From: SFEL01 sp964392455
GTDB lineage: Bacteria > Bacillota > Clostridia > Christensenellales > CAG-138
Direction: 5' to 3'
NCBI GenBank assembly: GCA_964392455.1
Contig: CAYMPG010000024.1
Span: forward strand, 1 to 28,648
Length of the DNA: 28,648 nucleotides
Under the pieces are notes generated by a model, which worked only from the letters and a program-made list of their open reading frames with translations, searched no databases and was not told the DNA's origin. Made by a program: the position numbers and the translations under genes. This document shows, one piece after another, positions 7,470 through 15,280 of the stretch. Each line of letters begins with the position of its first letter. The stretch's first letter is position 1.

Positions 7470-8333
7470 ATGAACATATTCTTTAACACGGACGAGCTGC
7501 TGCGCCTTATTACAAACCTATATACCATTACGGGCATCCGGGCAAATATACTGGACACGGGTGGCACTGATATACGGCTGGATGAATGGCATCTGCCCTT
7601 CTGTACCACCATGAACAGCACCCCGGAGGGCCATAGCCGCTGCCTGGAATGTGATGCACGGGAGGCTGCCATATGCAAAAAAACCGGAAACGTGCATTAT
7701 TACCGCTGCCATGCAGGCATATGCGAGGCGGTGATACCCATAAGCTCCGGCGGGCAGACCATTGCCTACCTTACCTTTGGCCAGTTTCTTGACACCTCCT
7801 CCATGGAGGAGCAGTGGGAAAACACCCTTGCTACTCTGGACTGGTATCAGGGGGATAAGGAAAAGCTGCACAGGCAGTTTTTCCAGTTTCGCCAGTATAC
7901 AAGGGCTCAGGTGGATGCCTTTACAGACCTTCTCAGGGCAATGGCTTCCTATATAATGGCAGAGGGCATGATACACAGCACCGGCCATAGCGAATTGCAG
8001 CAGCTTGAGGCCTTCCTTGAGCAGCACTATATGGAAAAGCTGTCCCTTTCCTCCATATCCACCCAGCTAAACATAGGCCGCACCAAGCTCTGTGCCCTTG
8101 CAAAGGAGCTATCCGGCGGAAAAACCCTTACCCACCTGATAGCCGAGCGGCGGGTGCAGGCGGCAAAGATGCTGCTGGTGCAGACAAATATGCCCATATC
8201 CGAGGTGGCAGAGCGGGTGGGGATAAGCGATTATAATTACTTTTCAAAAATTTTCCGTTCCATTGCAGGGGTCACCCCCAGCGGCTATCGTAAATCCCGC
8301 CGGCCAAAAAACTATCTGTGCGGTGAGCAATAA
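7470..8333 (+). CDS. AraC-family regulator with PocR sensory domain
   Basis: A 287-aa transcription factor. Residues about 5-165 form a PocR-type ligand-binding domain, with its cluster of conserved cysteines (Cys45, 58, 61, 69, 80, 85) and the YRCHAGICEAVIPI and YLTFGQF motifs. Residues about 185-280 are an AraC-type double helix-turn-helix ending in the signature ISEVAERVGISDYNYFSKIF...GVTPSGYR. ATG 7470 with GAGGTG just upstream is preferred over the ATG at 7401, which lies in the promoter. PocR domains sense small organic ligands such as diols or sugars. Its neighbours (MFS/epimerase and a decayed sugar ABC system) point to sugar sensing. Confidence 0.9.
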   Translation: MNIFFNTDELLRLITNLYTITGIRANILDTGGTDIRLDEWHLPFCTTMNSTPEGHSRCLECDAREAAICKKTGNVHYYRCHAGICEAVIPISSGGQTIAYLTFGQFLDTSSMEEQWENTLATLDWYQGDKEKLHRQFFQFRQYTRAQVDAFTDLLRAMASYIMAEGMIHSTGHSELQQLEAFLEQHYMEKLSLSSISTQLNIGRTKLCALAKELSGGKTLTHLIAERRVQAAKMLLVQTNMPISEVAERVGISDYNYFSKIFRSIAGVTPSGYRKSRRPKNYLCGEQ

Positions 8334-8527
8334 CACTAAAGCTATGTAAATTTTTCCCCGACTCCGCCGCATGGCTGGATGTTGTAGGTTCCGCACAGTT
8401 CTATCCCACTGCCAAGGCTGAGTGGGCCGATGTTAAGCAGGGCGTTATCGACGTACAGCAGAACGTACTGCTGGGCGGCAATGCTCAGGAGCTGCTGGAT
8501 GCCCTCCAGGCTGAGATTGCCGGCTAA
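8327..8527 (+). pseudogene. C-terminal remnant of a sugar ABC transporter substrate-binding protein
   Basis: The frame open from 8327 to TAA 8525-8527 reads as the last 66 codons of an extracellular sugar-binding protein. It has a KFF..SAAWLDVVGSAQFYPT segment followed by a VLLGGNAQELLDALQAEIAG end, where CUT1-type binding proteins typically carry FyPt and a C-terminal ALxxAQxE helix. No signal peptide, lipobox or N-lobe exists upstream. The homologous frame begins within a few bases of the regulator's stop codon, so the first roughly 85 percent of the gene has been deleted. A terminator-like hairpin and two sugar permease genes follow, as expected for a normal binding-protein/permease operon. 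Confidence 0.75.
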
Positions 8528-8553
8528 ACCCATAGCCTAACTGAATGACTGAC

Positions 8554-8588
8554 AGCGGGCCGAGTCATATGGCTCGGCCCGCTTTTTC
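8554..8588 (+). terminator. Attenuator-type terminator between binding-protein remnant and permeases
   Basis: AGCGGGCCGAG (8554-8564) pairs perfectly with CTCGGCCCGCT (8573-8583) across an 8-nt loop and is followed by a T-run. In intact sugar operons such a hairpin lowers permease expression relative to the binding protein. Here it would limit read-through into the permeases. Confidence 0.75.
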
Positions 8589-8599
8589 TTAAAAAAGCC

Positions 8600-8655
8600 G
8601 CAAATGCTTTCAATCCGCAGTGACAAAAAGGCTACTGCCCCTTGAAAGCATTTGC
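8600..8655 (+). repeat. 14-bp inverted repeat in the permease leader
   Basis: GCAAATGCTTTCAA (8600-8613) and TTGAAAGCATTTGC (8642-8655) are perfect complements, with an inner GCAGT/ACTGC pair inside the 28-nt spacer. It ends 32 nt before the permease GTG. There is no T-run, so it is not a terminator. It may stabilise the mRNA or mark an operator. Confidence 0.6.
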
Positions 8656-8687
8656 TGAACCTATTTAAATGGGAGAGGAGAACTGCC

Positions 8688-9572
8688 GTGAAGAAGAAAA
8701 AAGCATTGTAGGCGCTGGAGCCCTATGCATGGATAGCCCCCAGCATAATACTTATGGGCATATTTATACTGGTGCCCATATTCTATGTATTCAAGATGTC
8801 GGTGAGCGATATAAGCAAGGCGGGCATCATAAAGGGCTTTGCGGGCCTTGATAATTTTAAGACCGTGTTCAAAAGCCCCGCTTTTTCCATAGTATTGAAA
8901 AACACCGCAGTGTGGACAATTGCAGTCGTAGCCATATCCACCCTGCTGGGCTTTATACTTGCACTGCTGCTCAATAATAACTTCAAGGGCCGCAAGGTTG
9001 CCCGTGCCATAGTGGTATTTCCCTGGGCCACCACCCTTGTTATACAGGCCAGCGTATGGAAGTTCATTATCGATACGGACTACGGCGCGCTGAATACCCT
9101 CCTTATGAGGCTGGGCGTTATACAGAGCGCAGTAAACTGGACTCCCACGCCGGAGGCGTTCTTCGCCTGGGAGATAGCCTGCGGCATATTCGTTACCATA
9201 CCCTTTGTGTGCTTTACGGTGCTTTCCGGCCTCCAGAGCATAGATGCCTCCTATTACGAGGCGGCCACCGTGGACGGGGCCAGCTATTTCCAGAAGCTGT
9301 TTAATATTACCCTGCCCCTGGTAAAGACCTCCCTCACCGTCAGCACCGTGCTGAATATAATCTATGTATTCAACTCCTTCCCCATCATCTGGACTATCAC
9401 CAAGGGAGACCCGGCCAATCGTACCGACACAATCGTCACCTACCTGTACAAGCTGGCCTTTTACAATGGTAAATCCGACGTGGCGGCGGCGGTATCCGTG
9501 ATAGGCTTCCTGATACTGCTGGTATGCGCCAGCCTTTACATGGTATCTACCTTAAGAAAGGGGGAGGAATAA
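8688..9572 (+). pseudogene. Sugar ABC transporter permease (MalF/UgpA-like) interrupted by an early TAG
   Basis: From GTG 8688 (AGAGGAG upstream) the frame reads seven codons and then TAG at 8709-8711. It continues in the same frame, without a gap, through ALEPYAWIAPSIILMGIFILVP, the normal first membrane segment of a CUT1 permease, to 9572. The remainder (272 aa from ATG 8754) is intact and has the EAA loop EAATVDGASYFQKLFNITLP that contacts the ATPase. A single CAG-to-TAG change would explain the stop. Reinitiation at ATG 8754 could give a protein lacking half of helix 1, so partial function cannot be excluded. With its binding protein deleted, loss of function is the simplest reading. The second permease starts 3 nt after this gene's stop. 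Confidence 0.75.
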
Positions 9573-9575
9573 GTC

Positions 9576-10448
9576 ATGAAGAACCCCACCTCTGTATTGG
9601 AGCTGAATAAGCCCGGTGCCATCAAAAAGCTGGTGCTGAAGGTGCTGCTGTATGTGGTCGTAATAGACATATGCGTGCTGATACTTTACCCTTACTTTGT
9701 AATGTTCTGCAATGCCCTCAAGAGCAGGTCTGAGATATTCTCCATCAATGGCACGGTGTTCCCCATAAAGGCCGTGTGGAGCAATTTCCGTGATATATGG
9801 GTAAAGGCCCCCATGGGCAGATATGCCATCAATTCCATACTCATTGCAGGCGGCTCCACCATCATCGCCATGATCTGCGGCATACCCGCAGCCTATGCCC
9901 TTGCCCGCATGAAGTTTAAGGGGCAGACGGCATTCCTGGGCTTTGTAATAGTTTCCCAGATGTTCGCCCCCGTTGTGCTGCTGGTAGGTATATATAAGGT
10001 CATGTCCCTGCTGGGGCTCACAAACTCCATAGTCGGCCTTATCTTTATAAATGCCGCATTCAATCAGGCCTTTACCATATGGCTGCTGAGAGGCACATTC
10101 CTCAGCATACCTGCCGAGATGGAGCAGGCTGCCACTGTGGATGGCTGTAACAGGCTTCAGGCCATGTTTAAGATACTGCTGCCCGAGGCTGCCCCAGGCA
10201 TCGTCACTACCCTCATATTCATCTTCATCAATGCATGGAATGAATTCACCGTGGCCCTGACCCTCATCTCCACCGAGGTATACAAGCCCCTTACCGTTGG
10301 CATCAATATCTTTAATGGCTACAATATGATAGAGTGGCAGTACCTGTTTGCCTCCTCCCTCTTTGCCATAGTGCCGGTAGTGGTGCTGTTCATGTGCATC
10401 GAAAAGAACCTTACCAGCGGCCTTACCGCCGGCGGCGTGAAGGGATAG
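9576..10448 (+). CDS. Sugar ABC transporter permease (MalG-like)
   Basis: A 290-aa inner-membrane subunit of a CUT1-type carbohydrate importer. It has about six membrane segments (first at about 22-45), the CUT1 pattern YALARMKFKG about residue 106, and the EAA loop EQAATVDGCNRLQAMFKILLP about residues 186-206. It starts 3 nt after the preceding permease, with GGGGGAGG just upstream. The reading frame is intact, but its partner permease has an early stop and the binding protein is deleted, so it is probably a relic of a dying operon. No ATPase gene is nearby; a shared MsmX-type ATPase elsewhere would be usual for such systems. Confidence 0.9.
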   Translation: MKNPTSVLELNKPGAIKKLVLKVLLYVVVIDICVLILYPYFVMFCNALKSRSEIFSINGTVFPIKAVWSNFRDIWVKAPMGRYAINSILIAGGSTIIAMICGIPAAYALARMKFKGQTAFLGFVIVSQMFAPVVLLVGIYKVMSLLGLTNSIVGLIFINAAFNQAFTIWLLRGTFLSIPAEMEQAATVDGCNRLQAMFKILLPEAAPGIVTTLIFIFINAWNEFTVALTLISTEVYKPLTVGINIFNGYNMIEWQYLFASSLFAIVPVVVLFMCIEKNLTSGLTAGGVKG

Positions 10449-10465
10449 CAGGTGGGATTAGTTAA

Positions 10466-10576
10466 TTGTTCTTTTCTTTAAAAGAAAGGGCCAAAGAATA
10501 GGGTTTGGTTAGATATAATTAAATAAGCTGCTTTACAGCACTTTCCAAAAAGGCCCATGACGGATGGGCCTTTTTG
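10466..10576 (+). terminator. Composite 3'-end module after the sugar permease
   Basis: Third copy of the module. It has a TTTAAAA-loop hairpin (10468-10491, imperfect stem), the AATAAGCTGCTTTACAGCA segment, and a terminator AAAAAGGCCCAT (10547-10558), loop GACGG, ATGGGCCTTTTT (10564-10575). Compared with the copy at 4253, the stem sequence has changed completely on both sides while the pairing and the flanking A/T runs are kept. Confidence 0.83.
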
Positions 10577-11240
10577 CGTGGGTGGGAAATAAGATAAAGG
10601 TTTGGGTGGACACACGACCCTCCAGGGCAGACGGACAGGAAATACGAGCCGCCTGTGCAGGTGGATAAGCAATACGAGCCTCCTATGCAGATGGGTAGAA
10701 AGGTACGAGCCTCCCTTGTGTAAAGGGAGGAGGCAATGAGCGATAGCTCATTGACGGAGGGATTGTAAGAAAGCATCCCGGTAATCAGTATCATTTTATG
10801 CTGCAAAGACAATCCCTCAGTCGGCTGCGCCGACAGCTCCCTTTGCACAAGGGAGCCTCGTATTACTGCACCTTCCAACCTCCGCAAAGGGGGTTATTAA
10901 GTGGCACAGCCCCTTAAAGTCCAATCCGCATTTGCTGACATGTGCGGCAAATGCGGAACCATCCCGAAAGGGGATGGGTTCCCCTGTCCGATTCCCGCCC
11001 GGTGGCGGCCAGAGCCGCCATAGGGAATCGGCTTTCCCCCGGAGGGGATAATCGCTCAAAATCCATAAGATTTTGAGCGAAAGCCGAAGGCGTTTGCCGC
11101 CCGGTAAACCCCGCAGGGTTTATAGGCAAATCATGTAAATCCCCTACGGGGGGATTTAATCGCCGCCTTGCGTAAGCATTGCGGCGCATATCACGGAAAA
11201 GCCATAGCTTTTCCGTGACCCTCCTCCCTCCCCCTCCGCA
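10577..11240. repeat. Mosaic palindromic repeat block III
   Basis: A gene-free block. Positions 10611-10731 hold a 30-bp tandem repeat. Positions 10711-10852 form an inverted pair of border/stem/border units: a plus unit with stem CAATGAGC-GATA-GCTCATTG at 10734-10753, and a minus unit with GTCGGC/GCCGAC at 10820-10834. Positions 10853-10985 match 4677-4800 inverted. The CGCTCAAAATC/GATTTTGAGCG stem-loop lies at about 11053-11080, and a CGGAAAAGC/GCTTTTCCG hairpin at about 11194-11217. Open frames in this block are repeat artefacts. Confidence 0.8.
10611..10731 (+). repeat. 30-bp tandem repeat, about four units
   Basis: Units begin at 10611, 10641, 10671 and 10702, with shared core ATACGAGCC (degenerate CACACGACCC in the first) followed by a short pairable stretch that differs in each unit: CCTGTGCAGG, CCTATGCAGATGG, CCCTTGTGTAAAGGG. 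The units abut without spacers. The core also occurs singly at 4315-4325 and, on minus, around 5003-5015, at the edge of the palindromic units. Confidence 0.6.
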
Positions 11241-11245
11241 GCAAA

Positions 11246-11269
11246 ATGGCCGCCCCTAAGGACGGCCAT
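11246..11269 (-). terminator. Probable terminator of the AEC transporter operon
   Basis: ATGGCCG/CGGCCAT stem with a 10-nt loop, followed on the minus strand by TTTTGC. It lies 48 nt beyond the transporter's stop codon. The T-run is short, so strength is uncertain. Confidence 0.5.
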
Positions 11270-11316
11270 CTTTAATTAAGGAGAGTTATATATCAGTCAT
11301 GAGGACTATTCAGGTG

Positions 11317-12252
11317 TTAGATCAGCCCATAAATGCCCTGGAACAGCAGTATGAGCAGCGGCATGGTGATGATGCTGAACAGCGTGGAGTGTGCCACGGA
11401 CTGGGAGGCCAGCTCAGGCTCCATGTCGTTCTGGTTTGCGATAACGCAGGCCATGGTGGAGCCGGGGCAGGCAATGCCGATGAGCAGAGCCATACGCATA
11501 TCCACGGGGAAGTTAAAGGGCATTATGGCAAGCTGTACAAGGGCGGGGAAGATGAGCAGCTTGAGAGCAGAGAGCAGCCATACGATGGGGCGCTTGAGGC
11601 CCTGCTTGATGGGGGTCTTTGCAATGTTGATGCCGATTATCATAAGGCACATGGGGGATACGATAGCGGTGATCTGGCTGAGGAAGGTGTAAAGATTGGG
11701 CCCAAGCTGAATATCGCACAGCAGCAGCACCAGCATGATAACGGTGGCGATGTTCATGGGGGTGAGCAGGCTCTTGAAGTTGAACTTGTCATCCTTGTTG
11801 AACATCTGCATGCCGATGGTGAAGAATACGATATTGAAGGCGGTCATCATAATGCCGATATAGGGCACAGCATGCTCGCCCAGCAGCAGCCTTACCATGG
11901 GCAGGCCCACGAAGGCGCAGTTGGGGATAACGGACATGCAGGTGTAAACCGCGCGCTTTGCCCTGTCCTTACCGCTGATCTTGCAGATGAAGTACACGCC
12001 GCCAAAGGCGATAAGGTAATACAGTGCCATAACTATGCCGCAGTATACAAGGTTTATGGAGCCATCCAGAATGGGCTCGGTGCCTACGGCGGTGATAAGG
12101 AATACAGGAATGGCCACCCTGTTAAGGTAGTCGGTCATCTGCTTGGCGGTATGCTCATCGATGATCTTTGCCTTAAAGGAGAAGAAGCCGCAGAATATTA
12201 CAGAGAAAAGCAGAAGCAGGCGAAATGCCAGCGTACCAAGTGCTCCACCCAT
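11317..12252 (-). CDS. AEC-family (auxin efflux carrier-like) transporter
   Basis: A 311-aa membrane protein of the AEC family, with ten predicted helices in two five-helix halves. Recognisable features are FFSFKAKIID...DYLNRVAIPVFLI near the N-terminus, PNCAFVGLPMVRLLLGE about residue 110-126, and LLIGIACPGSTMACVIANQND about 258-278. The last is the counterpart of the conserved P..a......A...n.d segment. Bacterial relatives move malate, malonate or other carboxylates. AGGAGGT lies about 11 nt before ATG 12252. It is the last gene of an apparent unit with the MmgE/PrpD-family gene (39-nt gap) and the APC permease, so it may export an acid end product; this is inference. Confidence 0.87.
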   Translation of the reverse strand: MGGALGTLAFRLLLLFSVIFCGFFSFKAKIIDEHTAKQMTDYLNRVAIPVFLITAVGTEPILDGSINLVYCGIVMALYYLIAFGGVYFICKISGKDRAKRAVYTCMSVIPNCAFVGLPMVRLLLGEHAVPYIGIMMTAFNIVFFTIGMQMFNKDDKFNFKSLLTPMNIATVIMLVLLLCDIQLGPNLYTFLSQITAIVSPMCLMIIGINIAKTPIKQGLKRPIVWLLSALKLLIFPALVQLAIMPFNFPVDMRMALLIGIACPGSTMACVIANQNDMEPELASQSVAHSTLFSIITMPLLILLFQGIYGLI

Positions 12253-12291
12253 TTTATAAATTACCTCCTGAAATAATAGTAGTAAGTATTG

Positions 12292-13704
12292 TTATTTGAC
12301 TATGGTCATTTGGATAAGGTCACGGATGCTGTCCAGCTTTTCCACGTTCATAATGGTATGGATAAGCTTATCGGTATCCGCCTTGGAGAAGCGCAGCTCC
12401 ACCATCTCCCGGAACTTGGCCTCCAGCTCATCGTAGGTGAGCTCGGTAACGCCCATGCCGTAGGCTTCCTCGCACATACCATGATAGTGGCTGCCGTCCT
12501 TTGTCCATATATCCACCACGCCGCCGGAACCAACCTCGTCGATAATATCAGAGGGCTTTGCCTCGATTTTGTCGATAAGGTCAAGTATGACGGGGTCATC
12601 CCAGTTTTTGGGATCCATGGCGTTGATGGTGCACTTGCGGTCCTTTACGGCCACGGCGTTTGCATAGAATGCGGAATGGTCGCAGGTTTCCACGTTTCTC
12701 GGATACTTCTTGCACAGTGCAGAGGTATGGCCATAGGCCCTGCGTCCGCTCTGTATCACCATCCGCTCCACGTCCTCGGGCTTGATGTCATTTTCAGTTA
12801 CCAGCCTGATGGTGGTCTGAATCATGCCCATGGTGGTGGAATCGGCGCAGACGTTCTTGAACCGGGAGCCGAATATCCTCCAGCCGCTCCAGTCCACGGC
12901 CTTTTCAAGGTCAATGCCGGAAAGGAGTGTGGTGCTGTAGCCATGATCTCCTTCTACCACCCGCATGGGGCCGGTAAAGCCGTTCTTGGCCAGCATGCAG
13001 GCTTCAATGGCATCTCTGCCCACAAAGCCCATGCGGAGATTCTTGGCGTGGAAGTTTTCCTCATTGTTGGTATCCAGTATGCCAAGGGGAATGCTGTGGG
13101 AAGCGCAGATGCCTATTGCGTTGGCAATCTGCCAGGCGTCCATCTTCATGAGCATACCCAGGCAGGGAGGTATGGAAATACCGCCGCGGATATCAAAGGG
13201 GAAGCCCTTGGGAGCATAGCCGAATATGCCGCCCACGGCATCGGTAAACCTGCCGCCCAGCTCGTAGGAGAGCACCATGGCGGTAAGGAAATCCTTTCCG
13301 CTTACGTTTTCCCTCTCGGCTACGGCAAGTATTGCGGGCATGGTATCGGAGTTGTGTCCGCCGCCGCCGCCCAGGTCATTGTAGCCCAGGGCGTGAACCA
13401 GGAAGATATTTGCAAGGGCTGCATTGCCGGCAGAGGTCTTTTTGCCGGTGCCCAGTATGGTGGCTTCCTCGCTGCCGCCCCAGGAATCTATGGAGCTGCA
13501 CAGGGAATGGAAGCCTTCGCAATCCAGTGCGCCAATCATAACGCCTATGCTGTCCAGCAGAATCATTTTGGCGAAGTTTACCACCTTTTCAGGCAGCATA
13601 TCGTAATTGAACTTTTCGGCAAACTGACCATACTGGTAGGCGATGGAGTTTTTATACAGCTCGTCCAGCTTGGCAAGGCTTACGTCACGTTTTTCTTTAC
13701 TCAC
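12292..13704 (-). CDS. MmgE/PrpD family protein
   Basis: A 470-aa protein of the MmgE/PrpD fold. The family includes 2-methylcitrate dehydratase, cis-aconitate decarboxylase and iminodisuccinate epimerase, all acting on di- or tricarboxylates. Family marks: GTGKKTSAGNAALANIFLVHALGYND (about 85-110), GHNSDTMPAILAVAE (116-130), HAKNLRMGFVGRDAIEACMLAKNGFTGP (219-246), FKNVCADS (282-289), and the C-terminal KFREMVELRFSKADTD. The usual D-D pair before the catalytic His is N109-D110 here, with an unusual GGGGG run before His117. Start is GTG 13704 with AAAGGA 8 nt upstream. No prpB, prpC or citrate-type partner is near, so methylcitrate chemistry is not supported. Its substrate is probably that of the neighbouring transporters and redox genes. 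Confidence 0.83.
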   Translation of the reverse strand: MSKEKRDVSLAKLDELYKNSIAYQYGQFAEKFNYDMLPEKVVNFAKMILLDSIGVMIGALDCEGFHSLCSSIDSWGGSEEATILGTGKKTSAGNAALANIFLVHALGYNDLGGGGGHNSDTMPAILAVAERENVSGKDFLTAMVLSYELGGRFTDAVGGIFGYAPKGFPFDIRGGISIPPCLGMLMKMDAWQIANAIGICASHSIPLGILDTNNEENFHAKNLRMGFVGRDAIEACMLAKNGFTGPMRVVEGDHGYSTTLLSGIDLEKAVDWSGWRIFGSRFKNVCADSTTMGMIQTTIRLVTENDIKPEDVERMVIQSGRRAYGHTSALCKKYPRNVETCDHSAFYANAVAVKDRKCTINAMDPKNWDDPVILDLIDKIEAKPSDIIDEVGSGGVVDIWTKDGSHYHGMCEEAYGMGVTELTYDELEAKFREMVELRFSKADTDKLIHTIMNVEKLDSIRDLIQMTIVK

Positions 13705-13744
13705 TCAGCTCATCCTTTCTTTATTGTGGTAGTAAATGTCAGGT

Positions 13745-15064
13745 TCAGTCGGAGCTTTTTTCGCAGAAGCGCTTAAGGCCGGTCCTTGTGAAGGCCAGGT
13801 ATACCAGTATGCCCAGCAGTATCCACAGGCAGCCGATGAGTATGGCGGTGGGTGTGAATCTGGTCATCATGAATATGAGCACCGCAAAGGCCAGTATCAG
13901 TATCACAGGATAGCCCGGCATTCTGAAGGGGGGCTTTATCTCGGGATGCTTTACCCTGAGCACCAGTGCGGAGGTAAGCGTGATGAGCCAGGAAACAGAG
14001 GTCACGAATACTATCATCTGCACCAGCAGATTAAGGGTGCTGGTGGCGGCGGCTATAAGCTGGCATACCATGAGGAAGATAACTGCCGCAGTGGGGATGC
14101 CGTTCTTGTTTTCCGTGCCCAGCTTTTTGGGCAGGAAGCCGTCCCGTGCCATTCTGTAGGGCACGCGGGATGAAGTCATAACGTGGGAATTGCTGGAGCT
14201 TACGCAGGCAAATATGCCGCCCACGGCGATGATGATGGCGCCGTATCTGCTGTGCTTAAGGAAGGCACTGGCAGCAGGGGTGGCAGAGGCAGCAAGCTCC
14301 TCAGGGGTGACAAGGCCGTTCATTACCAGCACAAACAGGCCGAATACCGCTCCGCAGGTAACGAGGGAAAGCAGCATACTCATGGGAATATCCCTGGTGG
14401 GGTTTTTGAATTCCCTGCCCATGGAGGGTATTACAGACCATGCCCCATATGACATAAGGCCTACTGCCGCAGCGGAGAAGGTGGCGCCTGCGCCGTAGGG
14501 AGCAAAGTTGGCAAAGTTTGCCGTATCGATATAAAATGCGCCCCATACGCAGTACAGCACCATTATGCCGGCTATGGCAAAGGTGGTGACCAGCTGGAAT
14601 ATACGCCCGCCGGTAATGTTATTCATATTGAGCACGGCGTAGAAAATGATAAGGGCAAAGGCTATCACCTTGCCGGGAATGGGATTTTCTATGCCGAAGC
14701 AGCTGAGGGTCCAGTTAAGGTACTCCGCAGTGGTAATGGCCACCATAGAGGAGCCTATGCCCTGGCCGCCGAAAAGGGCCCAGCCGCTGCTGAAGGAGAG
14801 CATTTCGCCCAGTGTGCCGGGAATGACCTTTCTGGGGTAAATATATGCTCCACCGGTCTCAGGGAAGGCGGTGGCTATCTCACTATAGCAGAGGGCCACT
14901 ATAAGGGCCGCAAGGGCTGCAATAACAAAGCCCACAGAGGCAGCAGGGCCGGCCATGCCGGATGCCGTGCCGCTTACAACGAAAATGGATGCTCCCATCA
15001 TGGCGCCTGTGCCGATGGACCAGCCATCCCAAACGCCTAATGTTCCTTTGGATTTCTCGTTCAT
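13745..15064 (-). CDS. APC-superfamily amino acid/amine permease
   Basis: A 439-aa, about 12-helix permease of the amino acid-polyamine-organocation superfamily. The first helix holds the substrate-binding GTGAMMGASIFVVSG motif (about 18-32). FPETGGAYIYPRKV (about 67-80) and the helix 6-8 region SYGAWSVIPSMGREFKNPTRDIP (about 209-231) are family signatures. SNSHVMTSSRVPYRMARDGFLPK (about 288-310) is typical of amino acid transporters. Start ATG 15064 has a G-rich ribosome site at 15071-15077; a TTG five codons upstream is less likely. It is the first gene of the APC, PrpD-family, AEC unit and probably imports the substrate that unit processes. Specificity is not readable. Confidence 0.88.
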   Translation of the reverse strand: MNEKSKGTLGVWDGWSIGTGAMMGASIFVVSGTASGMAGPAASVGFVIAALAALIVALCYSEIATAFPETGGAYIYPRKVIPGTLGEMLSFSSGWALFGGQGIGSSMVAITTAEYLNWTLSCFGIENPIPGKVIAFALIIFYAVLNMNNITGGRIFQLVTTFAIAGIMVLYCVWGAFYIDTANFANFAPYGAGATFSAAAVGLMSYGAWSVIPSMGREFKNPTRDIPMSMLLSLVTCGAVFGLFVLVMNGLVTPEELAASATPAASAFLKHSRYGAIIIAVGGIFACVSSSNSHVMTSSRVPYRMARDGFLPKKLGTENKNGIPTAAVIFLMVCQLIAAATSTLNLLVQMIVFVTSVSWLITLTSALVLRVKHPEIKPPFRMPGYPVILILAFAVLIFMMTRFTPTAILIGCLWILLGILVYLAFTRTGLKRFCEKSSD

Positions 15065-15280
15065 TGTGTTTTCCCCCAATGATCTCAGATGATTGTGTTT
15101 TTCCGGGCGGGGCAGTCAAGGCCGCTGCCCTGCCAGGATAGCCCTGAAATATGAATGATACCGCTCGCTCCCCCGGTTCCCCGTGAGGAAGGGGATAAGA
15201 GGAGGCTGTAAAATGCATCCGTCTGCCGCGACAAAAACGGAACATACATATGATAACCCATGGGCCGTCCTATTGATATA

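Noticed and set aside
8709..8711. TAG read as pyrrolysine or a reassigned codon
   Set aside because: TAG is used as the normal stop of udk, the AI-2E gene, the second permease, feoA and the GT4 gene, and no pyl gene is in view.
10611..10731. CRISPR array
   Set aside because: The 30-bp units abut without unique spacers and no cas gene is present.
11299..12276. Plus-strand frame of 325 codons
   Set aside because: It is antisense to the AEC transporter, whose membrane topology and ribosome site are convincing.
12292..13704. 2-methylcitrate dehydratase of a propionate pathway (prpD)
   Set aside because: No prpB, prpC or related partner is nearby and the catalytic loop is atypical.
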